From contig JAUOPI010000023.1 in assembly GCA_030546905.1 (NCBI GenBank), positions 1-55,927 on the forward strand: a DNA stretch of 55,927 nt, in the 5' to 3' direction. Below, in pieces: positions 1-9,003 of this stretch. How positions within the stretch are numbered: position 1 is the stretch's first letter; every line of letters begins with the position of its first letter. Below the pieces are notes generated by a model, which made no database searches, was not told where the DNA came from, and saw nothing but the letters and a program-made list of their open reading frames with translations. Source of the stretch: Granulosicoccaceae sp. 1_MG-2023. GTDB lineage: Bacteria > Pseudomonadota > Gammaproteobacteria > Granulosicoccales > Granulosicoccaceae. A program made the translations under genes and the position numbers.

Positions 1-372
1 AGCCGTGTCGTTCAACGTGGGTATAGTGTCGCGAATTTGACGGAAGCGGTCTGATGAGGCGTTCACATTTTGACGCCGGACGGGTGAGCGGTGCCGGACC
101 GGGCGCAGAAGAATTCCCCGTAAAATACCGAAAAAACCAGAAAAATACAGATAAAACAACAGCTTTCAGAGCATGTAAGAAAAAGACAGGCGAAAGCGCC
201 GGCGGGCTGACCCGACAAACACTTGTCGGCAATGTGAAACCGCACACGCTTTTGCCGCAGCGGCGCTGACAGAAAACCGCCGGAAACTGCTCTTTTGGCG
301 TTTTTACACGGATGCTGTAGCTAAGTAATTGATTTTTGAAAACAGGTGGATCTTGCAGCTACGGCAAAACGC
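1..372. other. Gene-poor left edge
   Basis: I see no convincing gene in this stretch. The short open frames on either strand lack a family resemblance and a good ribosome binding site. A small perfect hairpin, CCGACAA/TTGTCGG with a four-base loop, lies at 212-229 but has no T-run after it. It could be the far upstream or downstream region of a gene outside the window. Confidence 0.4.
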
Positions 373-391
373 AAAAAGCCCGCAATCGGGC
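373..391 (-). terminator. Intrinsic terminator, minus strand
   Basis: Read on the minus strand, GCCCG-attg-CGGGC is followed directly by TTTTT. It lies about 90 bases after the stop codon of the minus-strand phosphatase-superfamily gene and probably ends that transcript, which may start at argO. Confidence 0.65.
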
Positions 392-483
392 GCTATGCCG
401 TACGGGCCGTGCAGAAGGAATCAAACAAGAAGGAATCAGGACAGGCACTTCGCCGGCACCGGGTGGCGCGGCGACTGGATCGA

Positions 484-1686
484 TCAGGAAGCCGGGCAGT
501 AAACCAGCGGCACGTACATTTCTTCGGCACTCAGGCCGCCGTGGAAGCCGCGCATTTGCGGCAGCGGCTGATGCGGGTCGGGGTCAAACAAGGCGGTATG
601 CGGCGCCATCAGCAGCAGATAGTCGCCGAGGCGTTCGCGTAAGGGCGGATACACGTCACCGGGGCCGAACCAGCCCTGCGCCAGCGCCTCAGACGAAGGC
701 ATCAGAGACAGGTGTGCGCCGAGCCGCGCTTCGACCTCATCCAGAAAGCGTCCTTCACAGCCCGGACGCAGATGCGCAATCGGCAGGCGCGGTTCACCGG
801 TCAGGGCGAACTGCAGACAGTCGGCCACTTCCGGGAAATCGCGCGCCAGAACAAACTGCTTATCGTCAGGGCAATCGGTAAAGCCGTGATCAGCCGTGAC
901 CAGCAAATCCGCCCCCTCCTCTGCCAGCTGCGCGGCCAGCGCTGCAACCGCCTCATCAAGCTTCAGCAAATGCCGGTCTGCGGCCTCACTATTGACTCCG
1001 CTGAGATGACACTGATGGTCATAGTCGGGCCAGTAGCTATAAACAAAACCACCGTCGTCGAAATCACGCACGGCCTGCACGGAAGCCTCACAGAGTCCGT
1101 CAAAATCATCAAAACGCCGTGTCACCGCGCCCTGCCCGAGAAAATCCCGGCTGAACACCGAATCGGCGATACGCGCCGGCGCCACATGGCACACCGGCAC
1201 CGCTAACTGATCGGCAAACGGGGCCGCGCCGGACAGGTCCTGCGGGCGCCAGCCGCTGTGATCAAGCGCGACGAAACCGCTGCGCGTGGCAAACGGCAGA
1301 ATCGCCGCGCTCAGCGACATCTCGCGAAACCAGACAAACCAGCCGGGAAAACCGTGCTGCGCCGGCGCGGCCCCGCTCATAAACACCGGAATGGCCGCTG
1401 CCGTGGCACTTGGCACCACCGACGTGAGGCCCTGCAGGCAATGCTCTGCCAGAAAGCCCGCCGGAGCCACCTGGCGTAAGCGCGTCAGCCCAAGCCCGTC
1501 GATCACCAGCAACACAATCCGTCTGGCCGGACGGCAGGCATCCAACCCGGGCACACACGCATAACGCGGCTCGCTGCCGAGAGCCGCAGCGATCGACGCC
1601 ATCAAATTCAGAATGCTGCCGCCGGCATAGTCGGGCAAAACGCTGCCCGCCGGTAAAGTGTCTGTGTCGCTTTGCTTGTGCATCAT
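484..1686 (-). CDS. Alkaline phosphatase superfamily hydrolase (nucleotide pyrophosphatase/phosphodiesterase type)
   Basis: A 400-residue protein of the type I phosphodiesterase/nucleotide pyrophosphatase branch of the alkaline phosphatase superfamily. The two-metal site can be followed through the chain: Asp63 in LLVIDGLG, the likely nucleophile Thr95 in PSATAAA, the Asp221/Asp223/His224/His227 group, Asp266-His267 in TADHGF, and a late His in GFHGG. No signal peptide is obvious, so it is probably cytosolic. Two ATG codons sit in tandem at the start. The gene lies 41 bases downstream of argO on the same strand and may be cotranscribed with it. The substrate cannot be told from sequence: nucleotide phosphodiesters, phosphonoacetate and phosphate esters are all known in the family. 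Confidence 0.8.
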   Translation of the reverse strand: MMHKQSDTDTLPAGSVLPDYAGGSILNLMASIAAALGSEPRYACVPGLDACRPARRIVLLVIDGLGLTRLRQVAPAGFLAEHCLQGLTSVVPSATAAAIPVFMSGAAPAQHGFPGWFVWFREMSLSAAILPFATRSGFVALDHSGWRPQDLSGAAPFADQLAVPVCHVAPARIADSVFSRDFLGQGAVTRRFDDFDGLCEASVQAVRDFDDGGFVYSYWPDYDHQCHLSGVNSEAADRHLLKLDEAVAALAAQLAEEGADLLVTADHGFTDCPDDKQFVLARDFPEVADCLQFALTGEPRLPIAHLRPGCEGRFLDEVEARLGAHLSLMPSSEALAQGWFGPGDVYPPLRERLGDYLLLMAPHTALFDPDPHQPLPQMRGFHGGLSAEEMYVPLVYCPAS

Positions 1687-1727
1687 GCACCCCGCCTGTC
1701 AGCTCACGAACATAACGCAGGCCTGTG

Positions 1728-2348
1728 TTACGCAGCAAGCGCCTTCACAATCAGGGTCAGCGCAATCGTAAGCAAGGTCAGACCAACCAGCATATCCAGG
1801 CGCCGCCAGTGTTTTTCTTCGGCGAAAAACGGCGCCAGACGCTTGCCCGCCAGTGCCAGGGTGAAAAACCAGCAGACCGACATCAGGGCCGCGCCGGCAA
1901 TAAACGCCAACGGCTGACGGCCCGGCAACTGCCCGCCGACACTGCCCAACAGAATGACCGTATCCAGATACACATGCGGGTTAAGCAAACTGATCGCCAG
2001 CGTTGCCAGAACAAGCGTTCTGCGGGCAGGCGCGATCGCCTTGCTGTCCGCGGCGCGCAAACTACCGGGACTGCGCGCCCGTTGCAGTGCACGCACGCCG
2101 TAGACAATCAAAAACAAGGCTCCGCCCCAGGTTGCCAGCGGAATCAGATAGGGCACTTCGCGGATCAGTATGCCCAGGCCGATCACCCCGGCGCAGATCA
2201 AAATGGCGTCAATCGAACTGCAGATCAGCGCGATCAACAAGGGATGATGATTGCGGATGGCCTTTTCCAGGACAAAGGCGTTCTGCGCGCCGATCGCCAT
2301 GATAAGTCCGCCACTCAAACCGGCGCCCTGAAGAAATGCAGTACTCAT
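1728..2348 (-). CDS. argO: Arginine exporter ArgO (LysE family)
   Basis: An inner-membrane LysE/RhtB exporter of about 206 residues with roughly six hydrophobic segments. The N-terminus has the family's glycine-rich first helix followed by GAQNAFVLEKAI, close to GPQNAFVMNQGI that I recall for E. coli ArgO. ATG at 2348 is preferred to an upstream in-frame TTG at 2360 because the protein then begins just before the first membrane helix. The gene is divergent from an ArgP-type LysR regulator, the standard arrangement in which ArgP activates argO when arginine is high. LysE-type lysine export is the alternative; the argP neighbour makes arginine or lysine export the best reading. Confidence 0.88.
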   Translation of the reverse strand: MSTAFLQGAGLSGGLIMAIGAQNAFVLEKAIRNHHPLLIALICSSIDAILICAGVIGLGILIREVPYLIPLATWGGALFLIVYGVRALQRARSPGSLRAADSKAIAPARRTLVLATLAISLLNPHVYLDTVILLGSVGGQLPGRQPLAFIAGAALMSVCWFFTLALAGKRLAPFFAEEKHWRRLDMLVGLTLLTIALTLIVKALAA

Positions 2349-2360
2349 AGTCTCGCTCAA

Positions 2361-2451
2361 TATGGTGTTAGTGATCGTGGAACAGGAGCATGACTGGAAA
2401 TCAGCAATAAATAAATTTAAACTAATTTCACTTCATTAAGATTTTCTTATT
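2361..2451. promoter_or_regulatory. argO-argP divergent control region
   Basis: This 91-base gap separates the start codons of argO and argP. Its right half is strikingly AT-rich (ATAAATAAATTTAAACTAAT and onward to the argP start), unlike the surrounding coding DNA. That suits both overlapping promoters and ArgP binding, which prefers AT-rich sites with LysR-type T-N11-A symmetry. I cannot fix the exact operator by eye. Confidence 0.5.
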
Positions 2452-3342
2452 ATGCATAACCCACGCGGACTCGCCGCCCTGCTCGCCGTGATCGACTGCG
2501 GCACCTTCGAGAAAGCCGCCGAGCGTCTGTGCATCACGCCCCCGGCCGTCTCGCAACGCATCCGTCAGCTGGAAAACGAGCTCGGCCAGACCTTGCTGAT
2601 CCGCAGTGCCCCGCCGCGTACCACCCGCGCCGGCTCGGCCGTGCTGCGTTACGCGCGCCAACTCGAGCAGCTCGACGCCGCGCTGGAATCAGAACTGCGT
2701 CGCGACGACGAATCAAGCCGCTATCGCCTGACCCTGGCAGTCAACGCCGATACGCTGACGACCTGGCTGCTGAAAGAATGCCTGGCCGACTGGTGCCGCA
2801 AAGAGAATGTGTTGCTGGAGTTATTGCTGGATGATCAGGATCAGACCCACCGGCTATTGCAGGACGGCGAAGTCACCGGTTGTATCAGCGCACTGGCCAA
2901 ACCACCGCAGGGCTGTCTGAGCCGCTCATTGGGCACAGCCCGCTACCATGCGGTGGCCAGCGACGCCTTCTGTCGCCGGTGGTTCCCCGACGGCGCCCAC
3001 CGCGAGGCACTGCAACAGGCCCCCGCAATACGCTTTAACAACCGCGACCTGTTACCGCACCGCTACGTCGAGCAGCATTTCTCGCTCGACAGCAAAGAAC
3101 TGGAGTTTCACACCATACCGGCGAATTATTCCTACGCCGAATGGATTGAACTGGGCATGGGCTGGGGGCTGGTACCACATACGCAACTGCCGATGCTGCC
3201 GGCGCTGGTGGATATTTCGCCGCAACAAACCGTCGATGTTCCGCTGCACTGGCACTACTGGGGAATCCGCTCGCGGCTGCTCGACGGTCTGAGCGAAGCC
3301 TTGCTCAGGGCCGCCCGGCGCTTTCATCACTGGCAGGACTGA
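2452..3342 (+). CDS. argP: LysR-type regulator ArgP (IciA)
   Basis: A 296-residue LysR-family regulator. The N-terminal winged helix-turn-helix (about residues 5-65) contains the recognition-helix region AAERLCITPPAVSQRIRQLE. The effector-binding domain follows from about residue 90. Length and N-terminus fit ArgP/IciA, which begins with a short MxxxRGLxAL-like stretch. It is transcribed away from argO, which supports the assignment: ArgP binds arginine or lysine and controls argO. It is convergent with the next gene, whose stop codon abuts this one with no terminator between them. Confidence 0.87.
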   Translation: MHNPRGLAALLAVIDCGTFEKAAERLCITPPAVSQRIRQLENELGQTLLIRSAPPRTTRAGSAVLRYARQLEQLDAALESELRRDDESSRYRLTLAVNADTLTTWLLKECLADWCRKENVLLELLLDDQDQTHRLLQDGEVTGCISALAKPPQGCLSRSLGTARYHAVASDAFCRRWFPDGAHREALQQAPAIRFNNRDLLPHRYVEQHFSLDSKELEFHTIPANYSYAEWIELGMGWGLVPHTQLPMLPALVDISPQQTVDVPLHWHYWGIRSRLLDGLSEALLRAARRFHHWQD

Positions 3343-4221
3343 TCAGTACCAGCGCAGTGTGTAGGCGCCGTTAACACCGATCACATTGCCGTTTTCGTCA
3401 AACGCCGACATCAGCACATAATAGCGTTCCGCCTGCACATCGCTGACTGTCCAGGTCAGCGGATCACTCTCATCGTTATCGCAGTAGTCCTTGTTCGGAT
3501 CGCTCTCGATATAAAACTCGTTATCGCTGTCGTAGTACCCGATCCCACCGAGCATATTATCGGTGTTGCAAAGCACTTCCAGGGTCAGGGTGGCCGGCGT
3601 ATCCGTGCGCAAATCAATCACAAAGAAGTCCACCGTATCATTCTCGGTGAGGTAACCGGCACCGGTACTGAGCAGACTGATCCACTGATTCTGAAAGGCG
3701 CTCAGGTCGTAGGCCGTGCCCGGGCTGTCGTTGTCTTCGTAGTTATCATCCAGATCATCGGGAATACTGCCGCTGCTGCGCGGCCCGGAACCGGCCTCCA
3801 GCTCACGCAGATTGGTGTAGCCGTCACCGTCGCTATCGGTATAGGTGAAATCAGCCTCGGTGAAGGTCACCGTCCCGCTCGAACTGCTTTTCTGCGCAGT
3901 CACCAGAGTGGTTTCAGTGCCCGAGGCGCTGTAACTGATGGTCACCGCATAGCTGGCCTCGCCGTCGGGTCTGGCCCCGGACCAGGACGCGGTATTACCG
4001 CTGATGGTCATGGCCTGAGGGCTGCCGCCGTCGACACTGAGGCTGGCCGACATGGCCGATTTGCTCAGCGTGGTCCGTTGCAGGGCCGTCGGCACCGGCA
4101 ACGACATTGCCGGGCCGCCGGCATAATGCGTCTGTGCCGTGCCGTCACAACCGGGCTGCACGAAGGCGATGGCGGAAGTGGAAGCAACGAGCAAGGCGTT
4201 GCGAAAGTCTTTACGGATCAT
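3343..4221 (-). CDS. Secreted hypothetical protein with calcium-binding repeat and PPC-like domain
   Basis: From ATG at 4221 the protein is about 292 residues. It has a Sec-type signal (MIRKDF, then a hydrophobic stretch ending VQPGC, a poor lipobox). Next come a Ser/Thr-rich beta-type region, one Asp-rich calcium-binding repeat of the EF-hand/thrombospondin type-3 kind (DSDGDGYTNLRELEAG), and a C-terminal region starting DDNYEDNDSPGTAYDLS that resembles bacterial pre-peptidase C-terminal domains. It should be extracytoplasmic. An in-frame TTG at 4278 has a near-perfect ribosome binding site (GAGGAGG, 5 bases upstream) but would add 19 residues before the signal peptide, so the start is uncertain. 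No enzymatic function is visible. Confidence 0.65.
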   Translation of the reverse strand: MIRKDFRNALLVASTSAIAFVQPGCDGTAQTHYAGGPAMSLPVPTALQRTTLSKSAMSASLSVDGGSPQAMTISGNTASWSGARPDGEASYAVTISYSASGTETTLVTAQKSSSSGTVTFTEADFTYTDSDGDGYTNLRELEAGSGPRSSGSIPDDLDDNYEDNDSPGTAYDLSAFQNQWISLLSTGAGYLTENDTVDFFVIDLRTDTPATLTLEVLCNTDNMLGGIGYYDSDNEFYIESDPNKDYCDNDESDPLTWTVSDVQAERYYVLMSAFDENGNVIGVNGAYTLRWY

Positions 4222-4364
4222 AGTCGTGCAGTTTTCCGGTTTCGGTTCTGCGCAGATAGTAACGTAAATCCACGTCAACGAAACCTCCTCATAAGCATTG
4301 CCTGCACTTGCAGCCGAGCGAGGATTCTTCCAACATCAGCACATCACCAATCACGGAATCCCCC

Positions 4365-5243
4365 ATGAAGCTGACCCCACGCCGTTCTCTGCTCTATATG
4401 CCGGGCGCTAACGCCCGTGCACTGGAAAAAGCCCGTAGTATCGATGCCGACTGTCTGATCTTTGACCTTGAAGACGCGGTCGCGCCGGACGCCAAAGCCG
4501 CCGCCCGCGAGCAGGTCGCCGCCGCGCTCAACAGCGGTGCCTATGCCGGACGCGAGCTGATGGTACGGGTCAACGGCAGCGACACGCCCTGGGCGGCAGA
4601 AGATATCGCGGCCCTGGCGGCCCTGCCGATGGATGCGCTGGTACTGCCGAAAATCGAATCGCGCGACCAGCTGCTCAACACCATCGACCTGATCAACCGC
4701 CACGGCGGCGAACACCTGCCGCTGTGGATCATGACCGAGACGCCGCGCGGTGTGCTTGATGCGGACGGTGTTTACGGCTGCAGCAGCCGCCTTGCCGGGG
4801 TGATTATGGGCACCTCGGATCTGGCCAAAGAGCTACGCCTGCCGCACACCCCGGACCGGCTTGGCTTTTTGTATCTGTTATCGCACTGCGTAACCGCGGC
4901 GCGCGCCCACGGACTGGAGATTATCGACGGCGTACATCTGAATTTCCGCGATCTGGACGAATTCACCCGCCAGTGCGAACAGGGCCGGACGCTGGGCTTT
5001 GACGGAAAATCCCTGATCCATCCCTCGCAGGTTGATATCTGTAACCGGGTATTCGCCCCCGATGCAGAGACCGTCGATCGGGCACAGCGCATTATAACGG
5101 CCTGGGACGAAGCGAAAGCCGCCGGCGAAGGGGTCTGTGTTGTGGACGGTCGCCTGATTGAGAATCTGCATATCGAAGAAGCCGCCCGCACCCTCGCGCT
5201 GGCTCAGGCGATCGCGGCCAAAGCTGCCGCTCATTGCGGCTGA
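4365..5243 (+). CDS. CitE-like CoA ester lyase (HpcH/HpaI aldolase/citrate lyase beta family)
   Basis: A 292-residue TIM-barrel enzyme of the citrate lyase beta/malyl-CoA lyase family. Typical markers are RRSLLYMPGAN at the start, the magnesium-binding FDLEDAV, RVNG, the MTETP strand and GTSDLAKEL. It would cleave or hydrolyse a beta-hydroxyacyl-CoA such as malyl-CoA, citramalyl-CoA or beta-methylmalyl-CoA. No citrate lyase alpha or gamma genes are nearby, so a stand-alone CoA lyase/thioesterase is more likely than citrate lyase. ATG at 4365 is chosen because family members begin right before RRSLLY. It lies 107 bases upstream of a gamma-glutamylpolyamine synthetase gene, perhaps in one transcript. 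Confidence 0.8.
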   Translation: MKLTPRRSLLYMPGANARALEKARSIDADCLIFDLEDAVAPDAKAAAREQVAAALNSGAYAGRELMVRVNGSDTPWAAEDIAALAALPMDALVLPKIESRDQLLNTIDLINRHGGEHLPLWIMTETPRGVLDADGVYGCSSRLAGVIMGTSDLAKELRLPHTPDRLGFLYLLSHCVTAARAHGLEIIDGVHLNFRDLDEFTRQCEQGRTLGFDGKSLIHPSQVDICNRVFAPDAETVDRAQRIITAWDEAKAAGEGVCVVDGRLIENLHIEEAARTLALAQAIAAKAAAHCG

Positions 5244-5350
5244 ATTGCAAGACGCGTCCCAGGGCGCGGCCTGCAGCGCGGGCCGCGCAATTGACAGTTC
5301 CGCAGCAGTTGTGGTCACATCAAAGCCTACTGATCCCAGCGACTCCCATC

Positions 5351-6706
5351 ATGCCCTTGCCGGACTCTCCTGCGCAGGAATTGCGCAAAGCACAAGCTCT
5401 TCTCGCCTCCTGCGCTGATGTCTCGCGTATCGAGATGATGATCCCGGATATCAACGCCGTCCTGCGCGGCAAATGGCTGCCGGTCGACGGCCTCGACAGC
5501 GCTTACCGTGAGGGCGTCAGACTGGCCGGCAGCGTTTTCGCACTGGACCTGTGGGGCACTGAGGTCATGGCCAGCGGCATGATTTCCCATAACGGCGACC
5601 CGGATGCCGTGTGTTACCCGGTGCCGGACGGACTGCAACTGTGTCACTGGATGGAGCCACCGGCCGCCCAGCTGCTGGTCAGCATGTACAATATGGACGG
5701 CAGTCCGTTTTTTGCCGACCCCTCGCATATCCTCGCCGCACTGGTCAGGCAACTGCAGCAAGCACATCAATTAACACCGGTGGTCGCCATTGAGCTGGAG
5801 TTTCACCTGCTGGACAAGGCGGCTGACCCGCAGCAGGCACAGGAAAGCACCCACGCCGAGGTTTACAGTCTGCAGGAGCTGGAGCGTTATCGCCCGCTGT
5901 TTGATGAAATCGAAAGCGTCTGCCGCCAACAAGGCATTCCCAGCGATTCGATCATTACCGAAGCCGGTGCCAATCAGTTCGAAATCAATCTGCACCACCA
6001 GCCCGACGCGGTACAGGCCTGCCGCGACGCCATTCTGCTCAAACGCGTGATCAAAGCGCTGGCCGACAAACACGGCCTGATCGCCTCGTTTATGGCCAAA
6101 CCCTTTGCCAATGATGCCGGTAACGGCCTGCACGCCAATCTCAGTCTGATCGACGAACAGGGCCGCAATGTGTTTTGCAGCCCCGGCCCCGGCGGCTCGG
6201 CGCTGATGCAGTCAGCCATCGCCGGACTGCTCGATATCATGGCCGAAAGCACCTTGTTGTTCGCGCCGCACGGCAACTCCTACCGGCGTTTTGCTCCCGA
6301 GTCCCATGCACCGACGGCCATCTGCTGGGGTGTAGACAACCGCAACGTAGCCATCCGCCTGCCCCGCGATGCCGGTCCGGCCATGCGTCTGGAACACCGC
6401 GTGGCCGGTGCCGATGCCAATCCCTTTCTGGTGCTGGCCGGCATCCTCGCCGGCATTTTGCACGGACTGGATGCCTCGCCGGCTATACCCGGCCCCGAGC
6501 AAGCCATTCCCGACCCCGATGAGTTCGACAGCGTGCCCTGCCACTGGGATCAGGCCATCGCCCTGTTCCGCGAATCGCGGGTTCTGCGCAAGGCGCTGGG
6601 CGGACGCTTCTGCGATTTATACATTCACACCAAGGAACAGGAACTGGCCACGCTGCGATCGCGGATCAGCGATGTGGAGTACGAACGCTATTTCCTGCAA
6701 AGCTGA
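5351..6706 (+). CDS. puuA: Gamma-glutamylpolyamine synthetase (PuuA-type glutamine synthetase family)
   Basis: A 451-residue member of the glutamine synthetase superfamily. It has the N-terminal beta-grasp part (IPDINAVLRGKW) and the catalytic barrel with glutamate ligands in VAIELEFHLL and EAGANQFEINLHH. The ATP-site loop is in MAKPFANDAGNGLHANLSL, and the arginine-rich NRNVAIRLPRD and MRLEHRVAGADANP follow. Length and motifs fit the PuuA/PauA branch, which joins glutamate to putrescine or another polyamine, rather than GlnA. PuuB, SpuC and PotFGHI genes within 5 kb support this first step of putrescine breakdown. ATG at 5351 is used; the longer frame upstream has no family similarity. Confidence 0.85.
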   Translation: MPLPDSPAQELRKAQALLASCADVSRIEMMIPDINAVLRGKWLPVDGLDSAYREGVRLAGSVFALDLWGTEVMASGMISHNGDPDAVCYPVPDGLQLCHWMEPPAAQLLVSMYNMDGSPFFADPSHILAALVRQLQQAHQLTPVVAIELEFHLLDKAADPQQAQESTHAEVYSLQELERYRPLFDEIESVCRQQGIPSDSIITEAGANQFEINLHHQPDAVQACRDAILLKRVIKALADKHGLIASFMAKPFANDAGNGLHANLSLIDEQGRNVFCSPGPGGSALMQSAIAGLLDIMAESTLLFAPHGNSYRRFAPESHAPTAICWGVDNRNVAIRLPRDAGPAMRLEHRVAGADANPFLVLAGILAGILHGLDASPAIPGPEQAIPDPDEFDSVPCHWDQAIALFRESRVLRKALGGRFCDLYIHTKEQELATLRSRISDVEYERYFLQS

Positions 6707-6726
6707 AAAAGCCCGGATGCGGCCAT

Positions 6727-6757
6727 AAAAAAAGGAGCGTCCGGCGCTCCTTTTTTA
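6727..6757. terminator. Bidirectional intrinsic terminator
   Basis: GGAGCG-tccgg-CGCTCC is flanked by seven A on the left and six T on the right, so it works in both directions. It separates the plus-strand puuA transcript from the minus-strand lipoprotein gene that ends 25 bases further on. Confidence 0.9.
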
Positions 6758-6781
6758 ATGAATACGGCGCTGATCTGCGCC

Positions 6782-7561
6782 TCAGTATTCGTCCACGATA
6801 TACACATCACCGAACAGAAACAGCGTACCGACATTAAAAATCACGCCGATATCTTTGGCAAAATAGGAGGTCAGCAGCGTGTGCGGTGATTTTTGACCGC
6901 CGCTGATAAAACTGGTGACACAATACACCTCCAGCACATCGGTATAAGTGCCGCTGGCCAGCGTGTAATCACCGGTCACACCGCTCAGATCAAAACTGTC
7001 GTAGTGGGCCTTGAGCTCACAGCTTGCATTTTGTTCCAGCGTAAAACTATCCGTCGTGGTCGTGACATTGGCATCCATATAGGTTTCACCAATCTCCACA
7101 TAACGCGACGACGTACGGAAGCCATCCGGGTCATAAAGAGTTTCTTCGATCTCAGTGCCGGTGATTTCAAACGACTTGATCCGCTCGCCGGTGGAATACT
7201 CATCGATCAGACCGTTGTTATCGGCAAACGCGCGCTCAAGCGGGATAATCTGGCTACCGTCTTCCTGGCTGTAGACCCGCTCGACAAAATCCACGCGGCC
7301 GTTCGTGCTGCGCGCAGTGAGGGGGAACTGATAGGCGGCAAGATCATAGCCGTCGGTGTCGCCGGCTGCACTGTTACCGCTGCCGGATTGGTCGCTGCCG
7401 GTGTTTTGCCCGGATCCGCTGCTGTCAGCGGCATCACTGTTCTGATCATTGCCATCGTCCGAGCTGCCGGAACCACCGGAGCCGCCGCAGGCGCTGTTGA
7501 GGAGAAAAACCAGAGCCAAGGCGGCAAAACGCGCGTGGCTCACTTCAGTGCGAAACATCAT
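6782..7561 (-). CDS. Putative lipoprotein of unknown function
   Basis: From the tandem ATGs at 7561/7558 the protein is about 259 residues. It has a short hydrophobic signal (ARFAALALVFLLNSAC) ending in a cysteine that resembles a lipobox, although the -3 residue is Asn. About 45 residues of Gly/Ser/Asp/Asn-rich linker follow, typical of outer-membrane lipoproteins. The rest is a beta-rich domain with no family I recognise. The open frame continues 126 residues upstream, but that part is Trp/Arg/Cys-rich and overlaps the region after puuB, so I reject it. AAGG lies a few bases before the chosen start. It is isolated between terminators and puuB. Confidence 0.65.
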   Translation of the reverse strand: MMFRTEVSHARFAALALVFLLNSACGGSGGSGSSDDGNDQNSDAADSSGSGQNTGSDQSGSGNSAAGDTDGYDLAAYQFPLTARSTNGRVDFVERVYSQEDGSQIIPLERAFADNNGLIDEYSTGERIKSFEITGTEIEETLYDPDGFRTSSRYVEIGETYMDANVTTTTDSFTLEQNASCELKAHYDSFDLSGVTGDYTLASGTYTDVLEVYCVTSFISGGQKSPHTLLTSYFAKDIGVIFNVGTLFLFGDVYIVDEY

Positions 7562-7724
7562 ATAGTGCCTTGTCCTATGAAATGGGTCAGGGAGTGCGGG
7601 TCGGGACTGCATAGACACGTTGAAAGAGACTGATGCAGAAGGAGGAAACGTCACCCTGCCCCATGAGCCATAGTCCAAACGAACTGTATAAGCCCGGGCG
7701 AGCAGCTTACATGCAAACCGGCGC

Positions 7725-9002
7725 TTAAGCGATCCGGTCCCGCAAGCTGTATAGCAACATACCGGCCACCTGAGCCGGATAACGCAACCAGCGCCCGCCC
7801 GGGAAGGCACGCATGGGCACCCGTGAGTAAACGTCGAAACGTGAGGCCGTGCCGTCCATGGCTTCGGCCGCCAGCTTGCCGGCCATGGTTGCCATGGCCA
7901 CACCATGCCCGGAAAAACCCTGAGCAAAAAACACATCATCCGGCAAACGCCCGATATGCGGCATGCGGTTCAGGGTAATGCCAAGCGTGCCCCCCCAGGC
8001 GTAATCGATACGGGTGTCGGCCAGCTGCGGGTAGATTTTCAGCATGTAACGGCGCACAAAGGCCTTCATATCCCTGGGGAAGGCCCGCGTATAGTTCTCC
8101 CCGCCGCCAAACAACAGGCGTTTGTCAGCCGAGAGGCGGAAGTAGTTAATCACGAATTTGGTATCGGCCACCGCCACATCATCGCGGATAATCTCGCGGG
8201 CAAGCGTCTCGCCCAGCGGTTCGGTGGCGAGGATAAAATTGTTGATCGGCATGATCATCGACTCGATGCGCGGCTCCAGACGTCCCAGATAACCGTTGCA
8301 GGCCAGCATCACATAACGCGCACTGACCTGCCCGCCGGCGGTTTTGACGGTTTTACGGGCCTTACCCGAAATCTCACTGACCGCACTGTGCTCGAACAAT
8401 TGCACCCCGGCCGCCGCCGCACCACGGGCCAGGCCCAGCGCGTAATTCAAAGGGTGCAAATGCCCGGCGCCCTCATCCAGCGTGCCGCCGTAGTAAGCCC
8501 GTGTGCCAAGCATGGTACGCATCTCGGGCACGGATACCGGTCTGATACGGTCATAGCCGTAGTGGGTGTTGAGGTATTCGGCATAGTCCTGGGTTTGGGC
8601 CGCCAATGCCGGCGTGTGAGCGGCATGCAGAACACCGGGCCGGTAGTCGCAGTCAATCGCCAGCTCTCGGATCAGCGACTGCACCAAGGCCTTGGCGTCT
8701 TCGGCAATCTCCCACAACGCGCGGGCCGTGTCGCGGCCGGTCATTTTCTCCAGCTCATCCTGCTCCAGACGCTGCCCGCTGCCGACCTGTCCGCCGTTAC
8801 GCCCGGATGCGCCCCAGCCGACCCGGGCCGCCTCAAGTAATACAACCCGATACCCGAGCCGGGCCAGATGCAGAGCGCAGGACAGGCCAGTATAACCGCC
8901 ACCGATCACGCAGACATCGCAGTCGGTATCGCCTGCCAGCGCCGGATAATCGCTCAGGCCTTTGGCCGTCGCCACATACCAGGAGTCAGGATGTTCGGCC
9001 AA
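7725..9002 (-). CDS. puuB: Gamma-glutamylputrescine oxidase PuuB (FAD-dependent)
   Basis: A 425-residue FAD-dependent amine oxidase of the DAO family. The dinucleotide-binding motif VCVIGGGYTGLSCALHLA is near the start, and SGRNGGQ and the C-terminal GFSGHGVAMATMAGKL follow. It should oxidise gamma-glutamylputrescine to the aldehyde, releasing ammonia and hydrogen peroxide. The start is a TTG at 9002, one base after the stop codon of the upstream aminotransferase gene. From there LAEHPDSWYVATA aligns with the start of E. coli PuuB as I recall it (MTEHTSSYYAASA), and translational coupling would explain the weak codon. An upstream TTG at 9068 would overlap the aminotransferase by 65 bases. Confidence 0.88.
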   Translation of the reverse strand: MAEHPDSWYVATAKGLSDYPALAGDTDCDVCVIGGGYTGLSCALHLARLGYRVVLLEAARVGWGASGRNGGQVGSGQRLEQDELEKMTGRDTARALWEIAEDAKALVQSLIRELAIDCDYRPGVLHAAHTPALAAQTQDYAEYLNTHYGYDRIRPVSVPEMRTMLGTRAYYGGTLDEGAGHLHPLNYALGLARGAAAAGVQLFEHSAVSEISGKARKTVKTAGGQVSARYVMLACNGYLGRLEPRIESMIMPINNFILATEPLGETLAREIIRDDVAVADTKFVINYFRLSADKRLLFGGGENYTRAFPRDMKAFVRRYMLKIYPQLADTRIDYAWGGTLGITLNRMPHIGRLPDDVFFAQGFSGHGVAMATMAGKLAAEAMDGTASRFDVYSRVPMRAFPGGRWLRYPAQVAGMLLYSLRDRIA

Positions 9003-9003
9003 C

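Noticed and set aside
6782-7939. 385-codon version of the lipoprotein gene starting at 7939
   Set aside because: The extra 126 residues are Trp, Arg and Cys-rich, overlap the end of puuB, and precede an obvious signal peptide, so the start near 7561 is preferred.
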